This document shows, piece after piece, positions 49,366-57,763 of a stretch of 64,000 nucleotides of DNA. The stretch lies in contig NZ_CAUZLM010000001.1 in assembly GCF_963580165.1 (NCBI RefSeq), forward strand, positions 124,001 to 188,000. Direction: 5' to 3'. The stretch is from Fructobacillus evanidus (GTDB lineage: Bacteria; Bacillota; Bacilli; Lactobacillales; Lactobacillaceae). The notes below the pieces were generated by a model. That model did not search any database. It worked only from the letters and a program-made list of their open reading frames with translations, and had not been told where the DNA came from. The translations under genes were made by a program, and so were the position numbers. Numbering within the stretch: the stretch's first letter is position 1; each line of letters begins with the position of its first letter.

Positions 49366-50739
49366 ATGGACTTACCGCAAGCCTTTATTGATAAATACCA
49401 AGACCTGCTCGGGAGTGCCAGTGGGCCTTTTTTGCAGGCACTCCAAGAACCCGGTCAGAAGGGTTTTCGGCTTAACCCATTGAAGGCCCAGCAGACACCA
49501 AGAGACTTGTCGCTTAACAAAAAAGTTCCCTATGGGCAGTGGGGATACTTTGGCCAAGTAGCTGGCAAGGGGATCGATCATTTAACCGGTCTTGTTTATT
49601 CACAGGAGCCATCGGCCCAATTTGTTGGTGAGGTGGTTAACGCCAAACCGGGTGAAAAAATTTTAGATTTGGCGGCCGCACCTGGCGGGAAGTCAACCCA
49701 TATTGCTAGTCAACTGAACGGCCGGGGATTGTTATGGACGAATGAAATATTCTTCGCTCGAGCCAAAATTCTATCCGAAAATATTGAACGTTTTGGCGTC
49801 AAAAATGCCGTGGTTTCTTCGATGGATGCTAGTGACCTAGCGAAAGCTTTACCAGCATACTTCGATAAGGTCTTGCTTGATGCTCCTTGCTCGGGTGAAG
49901 GGATGTTTCGTAAGGACCATGACGCCATCCAATATTGGTCGACTTATTATCCGACCGAATGTGCTATTCGTTCGCATGAAATTTTGGAATCAGCGGTGAA
50001 GCTGGTCCGACCTGGTGGTGAGCTGATTTATTCAACTTGTACCTTTGCACCAGAAGAGGACGAGCAGACCATCGCTTGGTTGGTCAAGCATTATCCAGAA
50101 TTTACCATCGAAGCCATTGACCGGCCAGTAGGGTCTGGCATTCAGGCCGGACGACCCGAATGGGCTGATGGCAACCCCGATTTAGCGAAAACTGCCCGTC
50201 TATGGCCACAAGATTTGCCTGGTGAAGGTCACTTTGTGGCTCGGTTGAAGAAGGCCGAACTGGCGGAGGATGAAAGTCCTGTCAAGGCACCCAAGGCACA
50301 AAAGCCAAGTAAGATGTCTCAAGCCGATGTGACGTTGATGGAACATTTCTTTCAGGAATCATTGCCCGGTTTTGACCTTGATGAAAGTCGGTTAAGAACG
50401 TTTGGTGATCGGGTATTCTTGTTGCCGGTGGACTGTCCTGATTTGAGCAAAACAAAGGTTTTGCGAGCAGGTTTGTGCCTCGGTACTCTCAAGAAAAATC
50501 GGTTTGAGCCGGACCATGCTTTGGCTTTGGCGGTTGATCCGAGCCAAGCGGGCAAGCAGGTGTATGACCTTGATGCCCATGATGATTTGGCCACCTACAT
50601 CCATGGCGACGTGATCAATACAAAAGAAGACCTGCAAAAGGGCTTTGTGTTGATGACGGCCAATGGTAACGGACTTGGCTGGGCTAAGTTTGTCAATGGC
50701 CAGTTGAAGAACTTTTTCCCTAAGGGATTGCGCTACTGA
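49366..50739 (+). CDS. rsmF: 16S rRNA m5C methyltransferase RsmF/RsmB-type
   Basis: The 457-residue enzyme has the SAM site LAAAPGGKS near 105, catalytic DAPCSGEGMFRK (Cys ~174) and STCTF (Cys ~223), typical for RNA m5C methylases of the NOP2/RsmF group, and the C-terminal RsmF (PUA-like) half (DRVFLLPVDCPDLSKTKVLRAGLCLG). ATG 49366 follows AAGAGAGCCCA. It modifies 16S rRNA. Confidence 0.92.
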   Translation: MDLPQAFIDKYQDLLGSASGPFLQALQEPGQKGFRLNPLKAQQTPRDLSLNKKVPYGQWGYFGQVAGKGIDHLTGLVYSQEPSAQFVGEVVNAKPGEKILDLAAAPGGKSTHIASQLNGRGLLWTNEIFFARAKILSENIERFGVKNAVVSSMDASDLAKALPAYFDKVLLDAPCSGEGMFRKDHDAIQYWSTYYPTECAIRSHEILESAVKLVRPGGELIYSTCTFAPEEDEQTIAWLVKHYPEFTIEAIDRPVGSGIQAGRPEWADGNPDLAKTARLWPQDLPGEGHFVARLKKAELAEDESPVKAPKAQKPSKMSQADVTLMEHFFQESLPGFDLDESRLRTFGDRVFLLPVDCPDLSKTKVLRAGLCLGTLKKNRFEPDHALALAVDPSQAGKQVYDLDAHDDLATYIHGDVINTKEDLQKGFVLMTANGNGLGWAKFVNGQLKNFFPKGLRY

Positions 50740-50795
50740 TTTTTTTGGGGCAGAGGGGGAGACGTTCAAGAACTGTCGATATTGGTTGGCAGCCT

Positions 50796-50820
50796 GATGC
50801 GCCTACCCAGATTCGAACTC
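50796..50820 (-). pseudogene. Remnant of a tRNA-Arg 3' end
   Basis: GATGCGCCTACCCAGATTCGAACT matches the tRNA-Arg 3' end at 45719-45741 with one mismatch in 23 bases, then diverges. It is too short to be functional; it looks like an attachment-site scar. Confidence 0.65.
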
Positions 50821-50870
50821 GACAATGAAGAAATTAGCTAAATAAATAGAAGTTTGTAAAGGAGAAAACG

Positions 50871-51212
50871 ATGGCTTTTGCAAAGTCTGTGACCATCCCT
50901 AACGATGGCACTTATGAAATTGATCCACAAATTAAAAAATTTGCCTTACTGGACCTTGGTTTTTTGACGAACAATGCCGGTGCATTTGTTCTTCAACGGC
51001 CGCTGCAACCAGACCTACCAGTCGACCAATCAATTAAGTTGAAGGTCACGGTTAGTAAAGATTTGACCGGCTTTAAGATGGTTGTGGTTTCAGCCGGCAA
51101 TGTCGCCCCAGTCGACATTTTTGCTCGTGCTGATAAGGACGAATTAGTGAAGATTTATCGCTATTACTTACAAGAATTAGAAGACCGGCAGGTATTAAAA
51201 AAGCAATCATGA
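50871..51212 (+). CDS. DUF1831 family protein
   Basis: The 113-residue protein (MAFAKSVTIPNDGTYEIDPQIKKFALLDLGFLTNNAGAFVLQR... KDELVKIYRYYLQEL) matches DUF1831, found in Lactobacillales near cysteine desulfurase genes. Function is not established. AAAGGAGAAAACG precedes the ATG; its stop overlaps the next gene by 4 bases. Confidence 0.85.
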   Translation: MAFAKSVTIPNDGTYEIDPQIKKFALLDLGFLTNNAGAFVLQRPLQPDLPVDQSIKLKVTVSKDLTGFKMVVVSAGNVAPVDIFARADKDELVKIYRYYLQELEDRQVLKKQS

Positions 51213-51862
51213 CAACTTTTTATTTCGTCCGTCACGGACAAACTGAATGGAATTTGGAACGGCGCTTTCAAGGGGCACAGGGGGATTCTCCACTTTTGCC
51301 TGGTTCTTATGAGGATATGAAGAAGGTTGCCGGTTTCTTAAAAGACAAGCACATTGACCGAGTTTATGCTTCACCGTTACCAAGAGCAAAGGTGACTGCC
51401 GAACGCATCCAGGCTGATTTGCCAAACGATCCCCGGCTTTCTTTGCATTCCAACATCGTTGAGGTTGGCTTGGGCGAATGGGAAGGCCAGGCAATGGCCG
51501 ACGTGCAGAAAAACTATCCGGAAGCTTATGATGTCTATAAGAACCATCTGGAGCGTTTTGAAGGCCAGGGCTTTAATGGTGAGGGCTACACGAAGGCGGT
51601 TGCCCGTTTTCAAAAGATGATTCAAGAGATTGTCGCCAACCATCCGGATGATGCTGTTTTGGTGGTTGCTCATGGACTGATTTTAACCTTTGGAATGACG
51701 AGTTTGCTGGGCATCCCTCGTGACCAAATCAGGTCATTGGGCGGCTTGTCGAATACGTCAACGACAATTATTGAAACAAAGAATGGCCAAGATTTTGACT
51801 TGGTAAAATGGAATGAAACCAGTTATTTGAACAAAGATCAGGATGCCGGTACAACAATTTAA
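51209..51862 (+). CDS. Histidine phosphatase (phosphoglycerate mutase-like)
   Basis: The 217-residue protein has the RHG motif FVRHGQTEWN at residues 6-15 with catalytic His, the second Arg in ASPLPRAKVTAE, Glu in EVGLGEWEG, and the second His in VVAHGLIL. The substrate cannot be told; such enzymes dephosphorylate sugar phosphates or nucleotides. It is coupled with DUF1831 (ATGA overlap). Confidence 0.92.
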   Translation: MTTFYFVRHGQTEWNLERRFQGAQGDSPLLPGSYEDMKKVAGFLKDKHIDRVYASPLPRAKVTAERIQADLPNDPRLSLHSNIVEVGLGEWEGQAMADVQKNYPEAYDVYKNHLERFEGQGFNGEGYTKAVARFQKMIQEIVANHPDDAVLVVAHGLILTFGMTSLLGIPRDQIRSLGGLSNTSTTIIETKNGQDFDLVKWNETSYLNKDQDAGTTI

Positions 51863-51903
51863 GTTGGTGAACCGGACTAAAATTTGGTCAATTAAAACTG
51901 GTC

Positions 51904-51921
51904 CCGCTCTAGTAAGAGCGG
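51904..51921 (+). promoter_or_regulatory. Hairpin in the recD2 leader
   Basis: CCGCTCT-AGTA-AGAGCGG, 24 bases before recD2. No T run, so not a simple terminator; role unclear. Confidence 0.4.
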
Positions 51922-51944
51922 ATACATAAGATGGTGAAGGTACG

Positions 51945-54611
51945 ATGGCAAGGACAATTCGAGAGGACAATCAAATAACGGGCACGCTGCAAAACGTGAT
52001 TTTTTCGGCAAATGATTCGTACTTTAAGATTCTGTCTGTCACGGTTAACGAGACCGATTTGGAGGATTGGGACGAAGAAGAAATTATTGTTACCGGGACC
52101 TTTGCCTCGGTTAAGCCTGGTTCGACTTATGCTTTTTATGGGCAACTGGTCACGCACCCCAAATATGGCCAACAGTTCCAGGCCGCTCGCTATGAAAATC
52201 AGATGCCAGCGGATGAGAAGGGGCTTGTGGCCTTTTTTGCGTACGGCGATTTTCCAGGCGTGGGGAAGAAGACCGCGGAAAAAATTGTCGACCACCTTGG
52301 TCAGGATGCCATTGATTTGATTTTGGCCGATTCGAGCGTTTTAACCGGCATAGTTAAGCCAAAGGTCGCGGCTGATTTGGCCGAAAAGCTCCAAGAAAAT
52401 TTGGGACTGGAGAAGCTTTTTTTGCTTGGCCACCAAATTGGCCTCTCAGCAGATGTCGCGGGACGACTCTTTGACCACTATGGGGAGGAGGCGCAGGAAG
52501 TTCTGCAGAAGACCCCCTATCGCTTAGTCTATGAATTTGATAGTTTGCCCTTTAAAAAGGTGGATGCCATTGCCAAGCAGGCCGGTTTTTCTGACGACCA
52601 TCCGGACCGAATCCAAGCCGGGGTCTATGCTGGAATTTTAAATGCCTGTTACTCGGCTGGTCACACCTATTTAACGGTTGACCAGGCACTTTCGGCTGCT
52701 CAGTCAACCCTGCAGAGCAATAGTTCAAGCATGCAAACGGCCATTGACCAGGCCCTCGGTGCTTTGGTAAGCCAAGAGCGGTTGGTCTATGAAGACGGTA
52801 ACTATAGCCCGACTGATTTAAAAGGGGCGGAAGCTCTTGTCAGCTCAAAGGTTAACAGCTTGTTAAAGGCTAAATCAGCTGTCCAGACGACCCCGGACTT
52901 GGTGGATACCACCTTTGTGGTCCCAGAAAACCTGGACTTAGATGAAGTCCAACGGGCGGCGGTTGAAGCAGCCTTGACGAACCAGGTCTTTGTTCTAACT
53001 GGTGGACCAGGAACTGGGAAAACAACAGTCACGAAAACGCTGGTTGCGACCTGGGAAGCGTTGGTCCGCCACCAGGCCCAAAGTCAAGGGCGCGACAAAG
53101 AGTGGGTTAAGCAAAATCGTGTTCGGCTGGCCTCACCGACTGGTCGGGCAGCCAAGCGGATGACCGAGATTACGGGTTATGAAGCAACCACCATTCACCG
53201 TTTGCTCGGTATTACAGACGGTGATGACGCCGAATTTGATGCCGATAATCCGATTTCCGGTGGTCTGTTAATTATTGATGAGGCCTCCATGCTCGACATC
53301 TCCTTGGCGGAAAGCCTCTTTGCTGCCTTGCCCAAGGATATGCATATCGTCTTAGTTGGGGATGCCGACCAATTGCCATCTGTTGGTCCCGGCAACGTCT
53401 TGTATGATTTGATTCAAAGTCAGGTCGTGCCGCACGTTGCCTTAGAACGGATTTACCGCCAGGGTAAGGGATCCAGCATTTCAGCCTTGGCTCAGTCGAT
53501 TAATGCGGGAATCTTGCCGAAGGATTTCCAGGAAAATCAGTCGGATCGCTCAACCTTTTTAACCACTGCTGACCAAGTCCCAAGAGCCGTTAGCCAGGTG
53601 CTGCAGGCAGCAGTTAAAAAGGGCTTTACGGCCAATCAAGTCCAAGTTTTGGCACCAATGTATAAGACACCGGCTGGTGTCTTGGCTTTGAATCAAATTG
53701 CCCAGGACCTCTTTAATCCGGTTAAACCCGGTCAAAAGACTTTGCAACAGGGGGAGACCGTCTTTCGCTTGGGTGATAAGGTTCTTCAGTTGGAAAATGA
53801 TTCCGAACGGGACATTTATAATGGCGACATGGGTCAGGTGATTGCCATCCACTATAAGAAGGAGCCTGGTGTGGCTGCGGATTCATTGGTCGTTGACTTT
53901 GATGGCCAGGAGGTCTGGTATACGAGTAAGACTTTAAATCAGCTGACCCTGGCTTACGCCACAACGATTCACAAGGCGCAAGGAAACGAGTTTAAGCTGG
54001 TGATTTTGGTCTTAACAGGACAATTTAAAATCATGTTGAATCAAAACTTGGTCTATACCGCCATTACCCGGGCCAAGGAATCCTTGGTGATGGTGGGTGA
54101 TTACAGCGCGTATGATTACGCAGCGACACATCCGGTACCGGTTCGGCAAACCTTCTTGCAGGAGCTGCTGGTCGGCCAGCAGGATGAGCGAAAGGCTCAG
54201 GGTCCCCGTGCATCGCAGGCAGGTAGCCAGGACGGAAGTCATGACGGACGGGTAGCTAAGAATCAGAGACAGACGGTTGACCGTGACGAGCGGGTAGCTA
54301 AGCATCAGGGGCAGACGATTGACCGTGACGAGCGGCCAGTGAACCATCAACCTCAAAAAGATCTAGCCAAGCAGGAAACATCCCAGCAGGCTCAAGCAAC
54401 AGGTTCAGATTTTGCGGATTTCAATCACTCTGACCAGCGGTCACTAACGTCTTCATCACAGCAAGACCCAGTAGTGCAGATGCCAGCGGCTGCCGACCAA
54501 GTGGTTGGCGAAAGTGGTCTGACGGTGGCAACTTTGACACAAGCCATGGCCGACCCAATGGTTGGCATGGCTGATTTAAAGCCAGCTGATTTTATGCCCG
54601 AATCGCGGTAA
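51945..54611 (+). CDS. recD2: RecD2-type ATP-dependent DNA helicase
   Basis: The 888-residue SF1B helicase has the RecD2 N-domain with helix-hairpin-helix segments (GDFPGVGKKTAEKIVDHLG), Walker A GGPGTGKTT near 352, LIIDEASMLD (Walker B) near 445, the LVGDADQLPSVGPG motif near 468, and the C-terminal LAYATTIHKAQGNEF near 665. It is a 5'-3' helicase for DNA repair. The last ~150 residues are a low-complexity Gln/Asp/Arg-rich tail with a tandem repeat. Confidence 0.95.
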   Translation: MARTIREDNQITGTLQNVIFSANDSYFKILSVTVNETDLEDWDEEEIIVTGTFASVKPGSTYAFYGQLVTHPKYGQQFQAARYENQMPADEKGLVAFFAYGDFPGVGKKTAEKIVDHLGQDAIDLILADSSVLTGIVKPKVAADLAEKLQENLGLEKLFLLGHQIGLSADVAGRLFDHYGEEAQEVLQKTPYRLVYEFDSLPFKKVDAIAKQAGFSDDHPDRIQAGVYAGILNACYSAGHTYLTVDQALSAAQSTLQSNSSSMQTAIDQALGALVSQERLVYEDGNYSPTDLKGAEALVSSKVNSLLKAKSAVQTTPDLVDTTFVVPENLDLDEVQRAAVEAALTNQVFVLTGGPGTGKTTVTKTLVATWEALVRHQAQSQGRDKEWVKQNRVRLASPTGRAAKRMTEITGYEATTIHRLLGITDGDDAEFDADNPISGGLLIIDEASMLDISLAESLFAALPKDMHIVLVGDADQLPSVGPGNVLYDLIQSQVVPHVALERIYRQGKGSSISALAQSINAGILPKDFQENQSDRSTFLTTADQVPRAVSQVLQAAVKKGFTANQVQVLAPMYKTPAGVLALNQIAQDLFNPVKPGQKTLQQGETVFRLGDKVLQLENDSERDIYNGDMGQVIAIHYKKEPGVAADSLVVDFDGQEVWYTSKTLNQLTLAYATTIHKAQGNEFKLVILVLTGQFKIMLNQNLVYTAITRAKESLVMVGDYSAYDYAATHPVPVRQTFLQELLVGQQDERKAQGPRASQAGSQDGSHDGRVAKNQRQTVDRDERVAKHQGQTIDRDERPVNHQPQKDLAKQETSQQAQATGSDFADFNHSDQRSLTSSSQQDPVVQMPAAADQVVGESGLTVATLTQAMADPMVGMADLKPADFMPESR
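54249..54332 (+). repeat. 42-bp tandem repeat in the recD2 tail
   Basis: Two near-identical 42-base units begin CGGGTAGCTAAG at 54249 and 54291, encoding RVAKxxxQTxDRDE twice. Likely copy-number variable. Confidence 0.8.
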
Positions 54612-54618
54612 ATTTTTG

Positions 54619-54624
54619 TATAAT
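54619..54624 (+). promoter_or_regulatory. Candidate -10 of the prs paralogue
   Basis: TATAAT 85 bases before the gene, right after recD2; -35 unclear. Confidence 0.45.
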
Positions 54625-54709
54625 AGTAGCAGATTAAGTCTTAGACCAGATTGCTTTTTGCAGTGGTCCCAGTCAATAAAATAACAAACTTGAATTTTTT
54701 GGAGTATTT

Positions 54710-55678
54710 ATGACCGCCAATCCGAAATACCGTCTCTTTGATTTGGGTACAAACCCAGATTTGACTGAGGCGATTGCGAAACAATTACACACGCCCGTTG
54801 CCCCGGTAGAGATTCAGACTTTTGCCGACAACGAGATTTATGAACGAATCGTTGATTCTGTCCGGGGGATTGACGTTTACGTTGTCCAACCCATCAGTGA
54901 ACCGGTCAATGATAACTTTATCAAGTTGATGATTTTTATCGATGCCGCAAAGCGGACATCAGCCAAGTCCATCAACGTGATTATTCCTTATCTTGGCTAC
55001 GCTCGGTCAGACCGCAAGACGCGGTCGCGGGAACCGATTGTTGCCCGCCTGATTGCCAATATGTTGGAAAGTCAGGGCGTTAAGCGCGTCATGACGATGG
55101 ACTTGCATACGAGTCAGGTGCAGGGATTCTTCGACATTCCTGTTGACCACCTGATTGCCATGCCCGTTCAAGCGAAATTCTACGAGGACCAGGGCCTGGT
55201 CGGACCGGATGTGGTCGTGGTTGCCTCTGGTTCTTCAACTTTGAAATTAGTCCAGCGATTGGCTGAAGTCTTGCACGCCCAATGGGCGATTGTTGATCAA
55301 GACCGGGATCCCCGGGTGAAGGCAGCGGTAACTGGAAACGTCGCCGGTAAGCATGCCATCATCTTGTCGGATATGATTGATACTGGTGAGGCAACGGTCA
55401 AAGCGGCCATCGCCGTTCAAAAAGCGGGTGCAAAGACGATTGATGCCTTGGCAACCCACGCCGTCTTGTCAGGGGATGCTTCTAAGAAGCTTCAGGAGTC
55501 AGTGATCGACCGTGTAATTGTCACTGATACGGTACCAATTCCGGCTGAAAAGCACTTTGATAAATTGACGGTCATTACAGTGGCGAATCTCTTCGCCGAA
55601 GCGATTGGTCAAGTGATTGCCCACAAATCGATGGCCAAGGTCTTGTTGAGTCCAGACCAACGTGAGGACCAGAAATGA
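54710..55678 (+). CDS. prs: Ribose-phosphate pyrophosphokinase, divergent paralogue
   Basis: The 322-residue protein has the Prs fold: FADNEIYERIVDSVRG, GYARSDRKTRSREPIVARL, MDLHTSQVQGFF, and the PRPP loop LSDMIDTGEATVKA. However the flexible-loop KRR of housekeeping Prs is replaced (AIVDQDRDPRVKA) and VDDIIDTAGT is altered. It therefore looks like the second Lactobacillales Prs. It may still make PRPP or be regulatory. It is coupled to the SGNH hydrolase gene. Confidence 0.85.
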   Translation: MTANPKYRLFDLGTNPDLTEAIAKQLHTPVAPVEIQTFADNEIYERIVDSVRGIDVYVVQPISEPVNDNFIKLMIFIDAAKRTSAKSINVIIPYLGYARSDRKTRSREPIVARLIANMLESQGVKRVMTMDLHTSQVQGFFDIPVDHLIAMPVQAKFYEDQGLVGPDVVVVASGSSTLKLVQRLAEVLHAQWAIVDQDRDPRVKAAVTGNVAGKHAIILSDMIDTGEATVKAAIAVQKAGAKTIDALATHAVLSGDASKKLQESVIDRVIVTDTVPIPAEKHFDKLTVITVANLFAEAIGQVIAHKSMAKVLLSPDQREDQK

Positions 55679-56601
55679 TGACAACTGATTTATTACAGTT
55701 TGCTTCACCGGAATGGTCGGCACTTGAAGAGGGCGGGGTATTGACCTCACAGTATGGTGCCTATTTGTCCCTGAAAACGCAAGACGCTGGCACGTTGACA
55801 TTGACTTTTGCCAAGCATTATCCAAACCTGGTTTGGACGGTGACGATTGACGGGGAAAAATCAGAAGATCTGTTGGTCATTGCAGACCATGTCAGCGTTC
55901 ATCTGCAGGCTGGCCACTACTACCAGTTCACTTTGGATCAGTGGGAGACGGGACAGGTTGACTTTTGGCGGACGGGACTTGTACTTGCGGACCTCACTTG
56001 GTCAGGGGATGAAGAACTTTTGTCTGTCTTGCCCAAGGACGGTGAGGCAGCAACGCCTTATCTGACCTTTGTTGGCGATTCGATTGTTGCCGGTGAGGCA
56101 ATGGCCGGTTCAAATCATGACCGCCACCAACCGGCTTTATCCTTTCCAGCCTTAGTGGCCAAGAACTTTGGCCGCCCGTTAAACCGAATCGCCTATGGCG
56201 GAACGGGCTTGACCGCTCGGGCGCCATTCCAGGAGCCAAAGGCCATTGATGCCCTTTGGCAAGTCGGGGAAGGGATTAGTCGCCGGCGAGTGGCAACGGA
56301 TCGAGTGATTGTAGCCTACGGACTAAACGATGCCAACTATGGGGCGAGTGACCAAGAATTCGCTTTTGGTTTGCGCGTCTATTTGTTAGAATTGGTGAAA
56401 CGGTTCCACGGTGCTGATTTTTATTTATTAACCCCTTGGAATGGTGCCTTTGTAGACATCGTTTTGGCTGAAGTTGCTCGCTTTAGCAACTTTACCGTTG
56501 TTCGGGCGGACCAGTGGGGGATTCAGACACGACCGTACCACCCTGACGTGTTGGCCCATCAGAAAATTGCAGAACAGTTAGTAGCAGTATTGGAGGAATA
56601 G
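55675..56601 (+). CDS. SGNH/GDSL hydrolase
   Basis: The 308-residue protein has GDS in FVGDSIVAGE (Ser ~131), Gly in YGGTGL, Asn in VAYGLNDANYG and the Asp-His pair as YHPD near 290, so a GDSL-type esterase. The first ~115 residues form a beta-rich carbohydrate-esterase-like N-domain. No signal peptide, so cytosolic. ATGA overlap with prs. Confidence 0.88.
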   Translation: MMTTDLLQFASPEWSALEEGGVLTSQYGAYLSLKTQDAGTLTLTFAKHYPNLVWTVTIDGEKSEDLLVIADHVSVHLQAGHYYQFTLDQWETGQVDFWRTGLVLADLTWSGDEELLSVLPKDGEAATPYLTFVGDSIVAGEAMAGSNHDRHQPALSFPALVAKNFGRPLNRIAYGGTGLTARAPFQEPKAIDALWQVGEGISRRRVATDRVIVAYGLNDANYGASDQEFAFGLRVYLLELVKRFHGADFYLLTPWNGAFVDIVLAEVARFSNFTVVRADQWGIQTRPYHPDVLAHQKIAEQLVAVLEE

Positions 56602-56603
56602 AC

Positions 56604-57596
56604 ATGGTTTACCAAGCAGCAGAAGATCGTTATGAAAAGTTGCCCTATCGTCGAGTCGCTGATTCGGGCTTGATTGTCCCCGCCGTTTCCTTTGGCCTTT
56701 GGCGCAACCTTGGCGATACCAAGCCACTGGAAAACTCTCGTAAAGTGATTTTGAAGGCCTTTGATGAAGGAATTTTCTCTTTTGATAATGCCTTTAATTA
56801 CGGTCCAAACAATGGAACCGCCGAAGAAACCTTTGGTCAGGTATACAAGTCTGATTTGAAGCCTTACCGAAACGAATTGGTGATTACAACGAAGGCCGGT
56901 TACCACATGTGGCCTGGGCCAATGGGCGAATTTTCTGGTCGCAAGACTTTGATTAACGCCTTGGATACTTCACTGCAAAAGATGAATTTGGACTACGTGG
57001 ACATCTTTTATGCTCACCGTTTTGATCCAAATACAAACTTGGAAGAAACTGCTCTTGCCTTAGATACTTTGGTTCGCCAGGGCAAGGCCCTTTATGTTGG
57101 GGTTTCAAACTATACGGCCGAACAAACACAAGCCATTGCTGAAATCTTCAAGGAATTGAAGACGCCATTTATCGGTAACCAGGTTTCTTATAACATGCTA
57201 AATCAGGAACAGAAGAATTCAGGCTTGTTGGACATCTTGGACCAACACCACGCAGGACTCTTTGCCTACGGACCATTGGCCGAAGGCTTGTTAACGGACC
57301 GCTATCTAAACGGCGTACCGGAAGACTTCCCAATCCACAAGACCAACGGTTTCTTGTTTGAAAACGGTCGCGATGCTTTGGCAGCTAAGTTGCGTGCGCT
57401 GAATGAGTTGGCCCAAGGTCGTCAACAGACACTGAGCCAAATGTCTTTGGCCTGGTTGCTCCAAGACAAGCGGGTTGCTTCTGTTGTCATTGGAACATCA
57501 TCAGTTGATCATTTGATGGACAACCTTGAATTTACGAAGAACTTGGACTTTTCTGCCGATGAATTGGCACAAATTGACCAAATTATTAACCAATAA
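56604..57596 (+). CDS. Aldo/keto reductase (YghZ-like)
   Basis: The 330-residue protein has the AKR tetrad: Asp and Tyr in FDNAFNYGPNNG near 53-60, Lys in ITTKAGY near 95, His in FYAHRFD near 135, and the NADPH-binding VIGTSSVDHLMDNL end. YghZ relatives reduce L-glyceraldehyde-3-phosphate or methylglyoxal. It follows the hydrolase by 2 bases with GGAGGAATAG. Confidence 0.92.
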   Translation: MVYQAAEDRYEKLPYRRVADSGLIVPAVSFGLWRNLGDTKPLENSRKVILKAFDEGIFSFDNAFNYGPNNGTAEETFGQVYKSDLKPYRNELVITTKAGYHMWPGPMGEFSGRKTLINALDTSLQKMNLDYVDIFYAHRFDPNTNLEETALALDTLVRQGKALYVGVSNYTAEQTQAIAEIFKELKTPFIGNQVSYNMLNQEQKNSGLLDILDQHHAGLFAYGPLAEGLLTDRYLNGVPEDFPIHKTNGFLFENGRDALAAKLRALNELAQGRQQTLSQMSLAWLLQDKRVASVVIGTSSVDHLMDNLEFTKNLDFSADELAQIDQIINQ

Positions 57597-57607
57597 TCAT
57601 GTAAAAA

Positions 57608-57635
57608 CAAAAGACCAATTTTTGGTCTTTTTTTA
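57608..57635 (+). terminator. Terminator of the prs-SGNH-AKR unit
   Basis: AAAGACCAA/TTGGTCTTT followed by TTTTT. Confidence 0.88.
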
Positions 57636-57709
57636 GTGCCTTGAAGTGGCATAAAGTTTTTTTGACCTAGCCAGAGCGGCCTTTTTCCTGTAAAATTGTT
57701 AGGTATTTC

Positions 57710-57742
57710 GCTATCTAAAAAATGCTGGTTGGTTTAGATAGC
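57710..57742 (+). promoter_or_regulatory. Inverted repeat before brnQ
   Basis: GCTATCTAAA and TTTAGATAGC form a perfect 10-bp stem with a 13-base loop, 21 bases before the brnQ ATG. Lacks a T run. Could be a regulator site or a hairpin near the ribosome site. Confidence 0.5.
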
Positions 57743-57763
57743 CATGAATGGAGTTTAACATTA

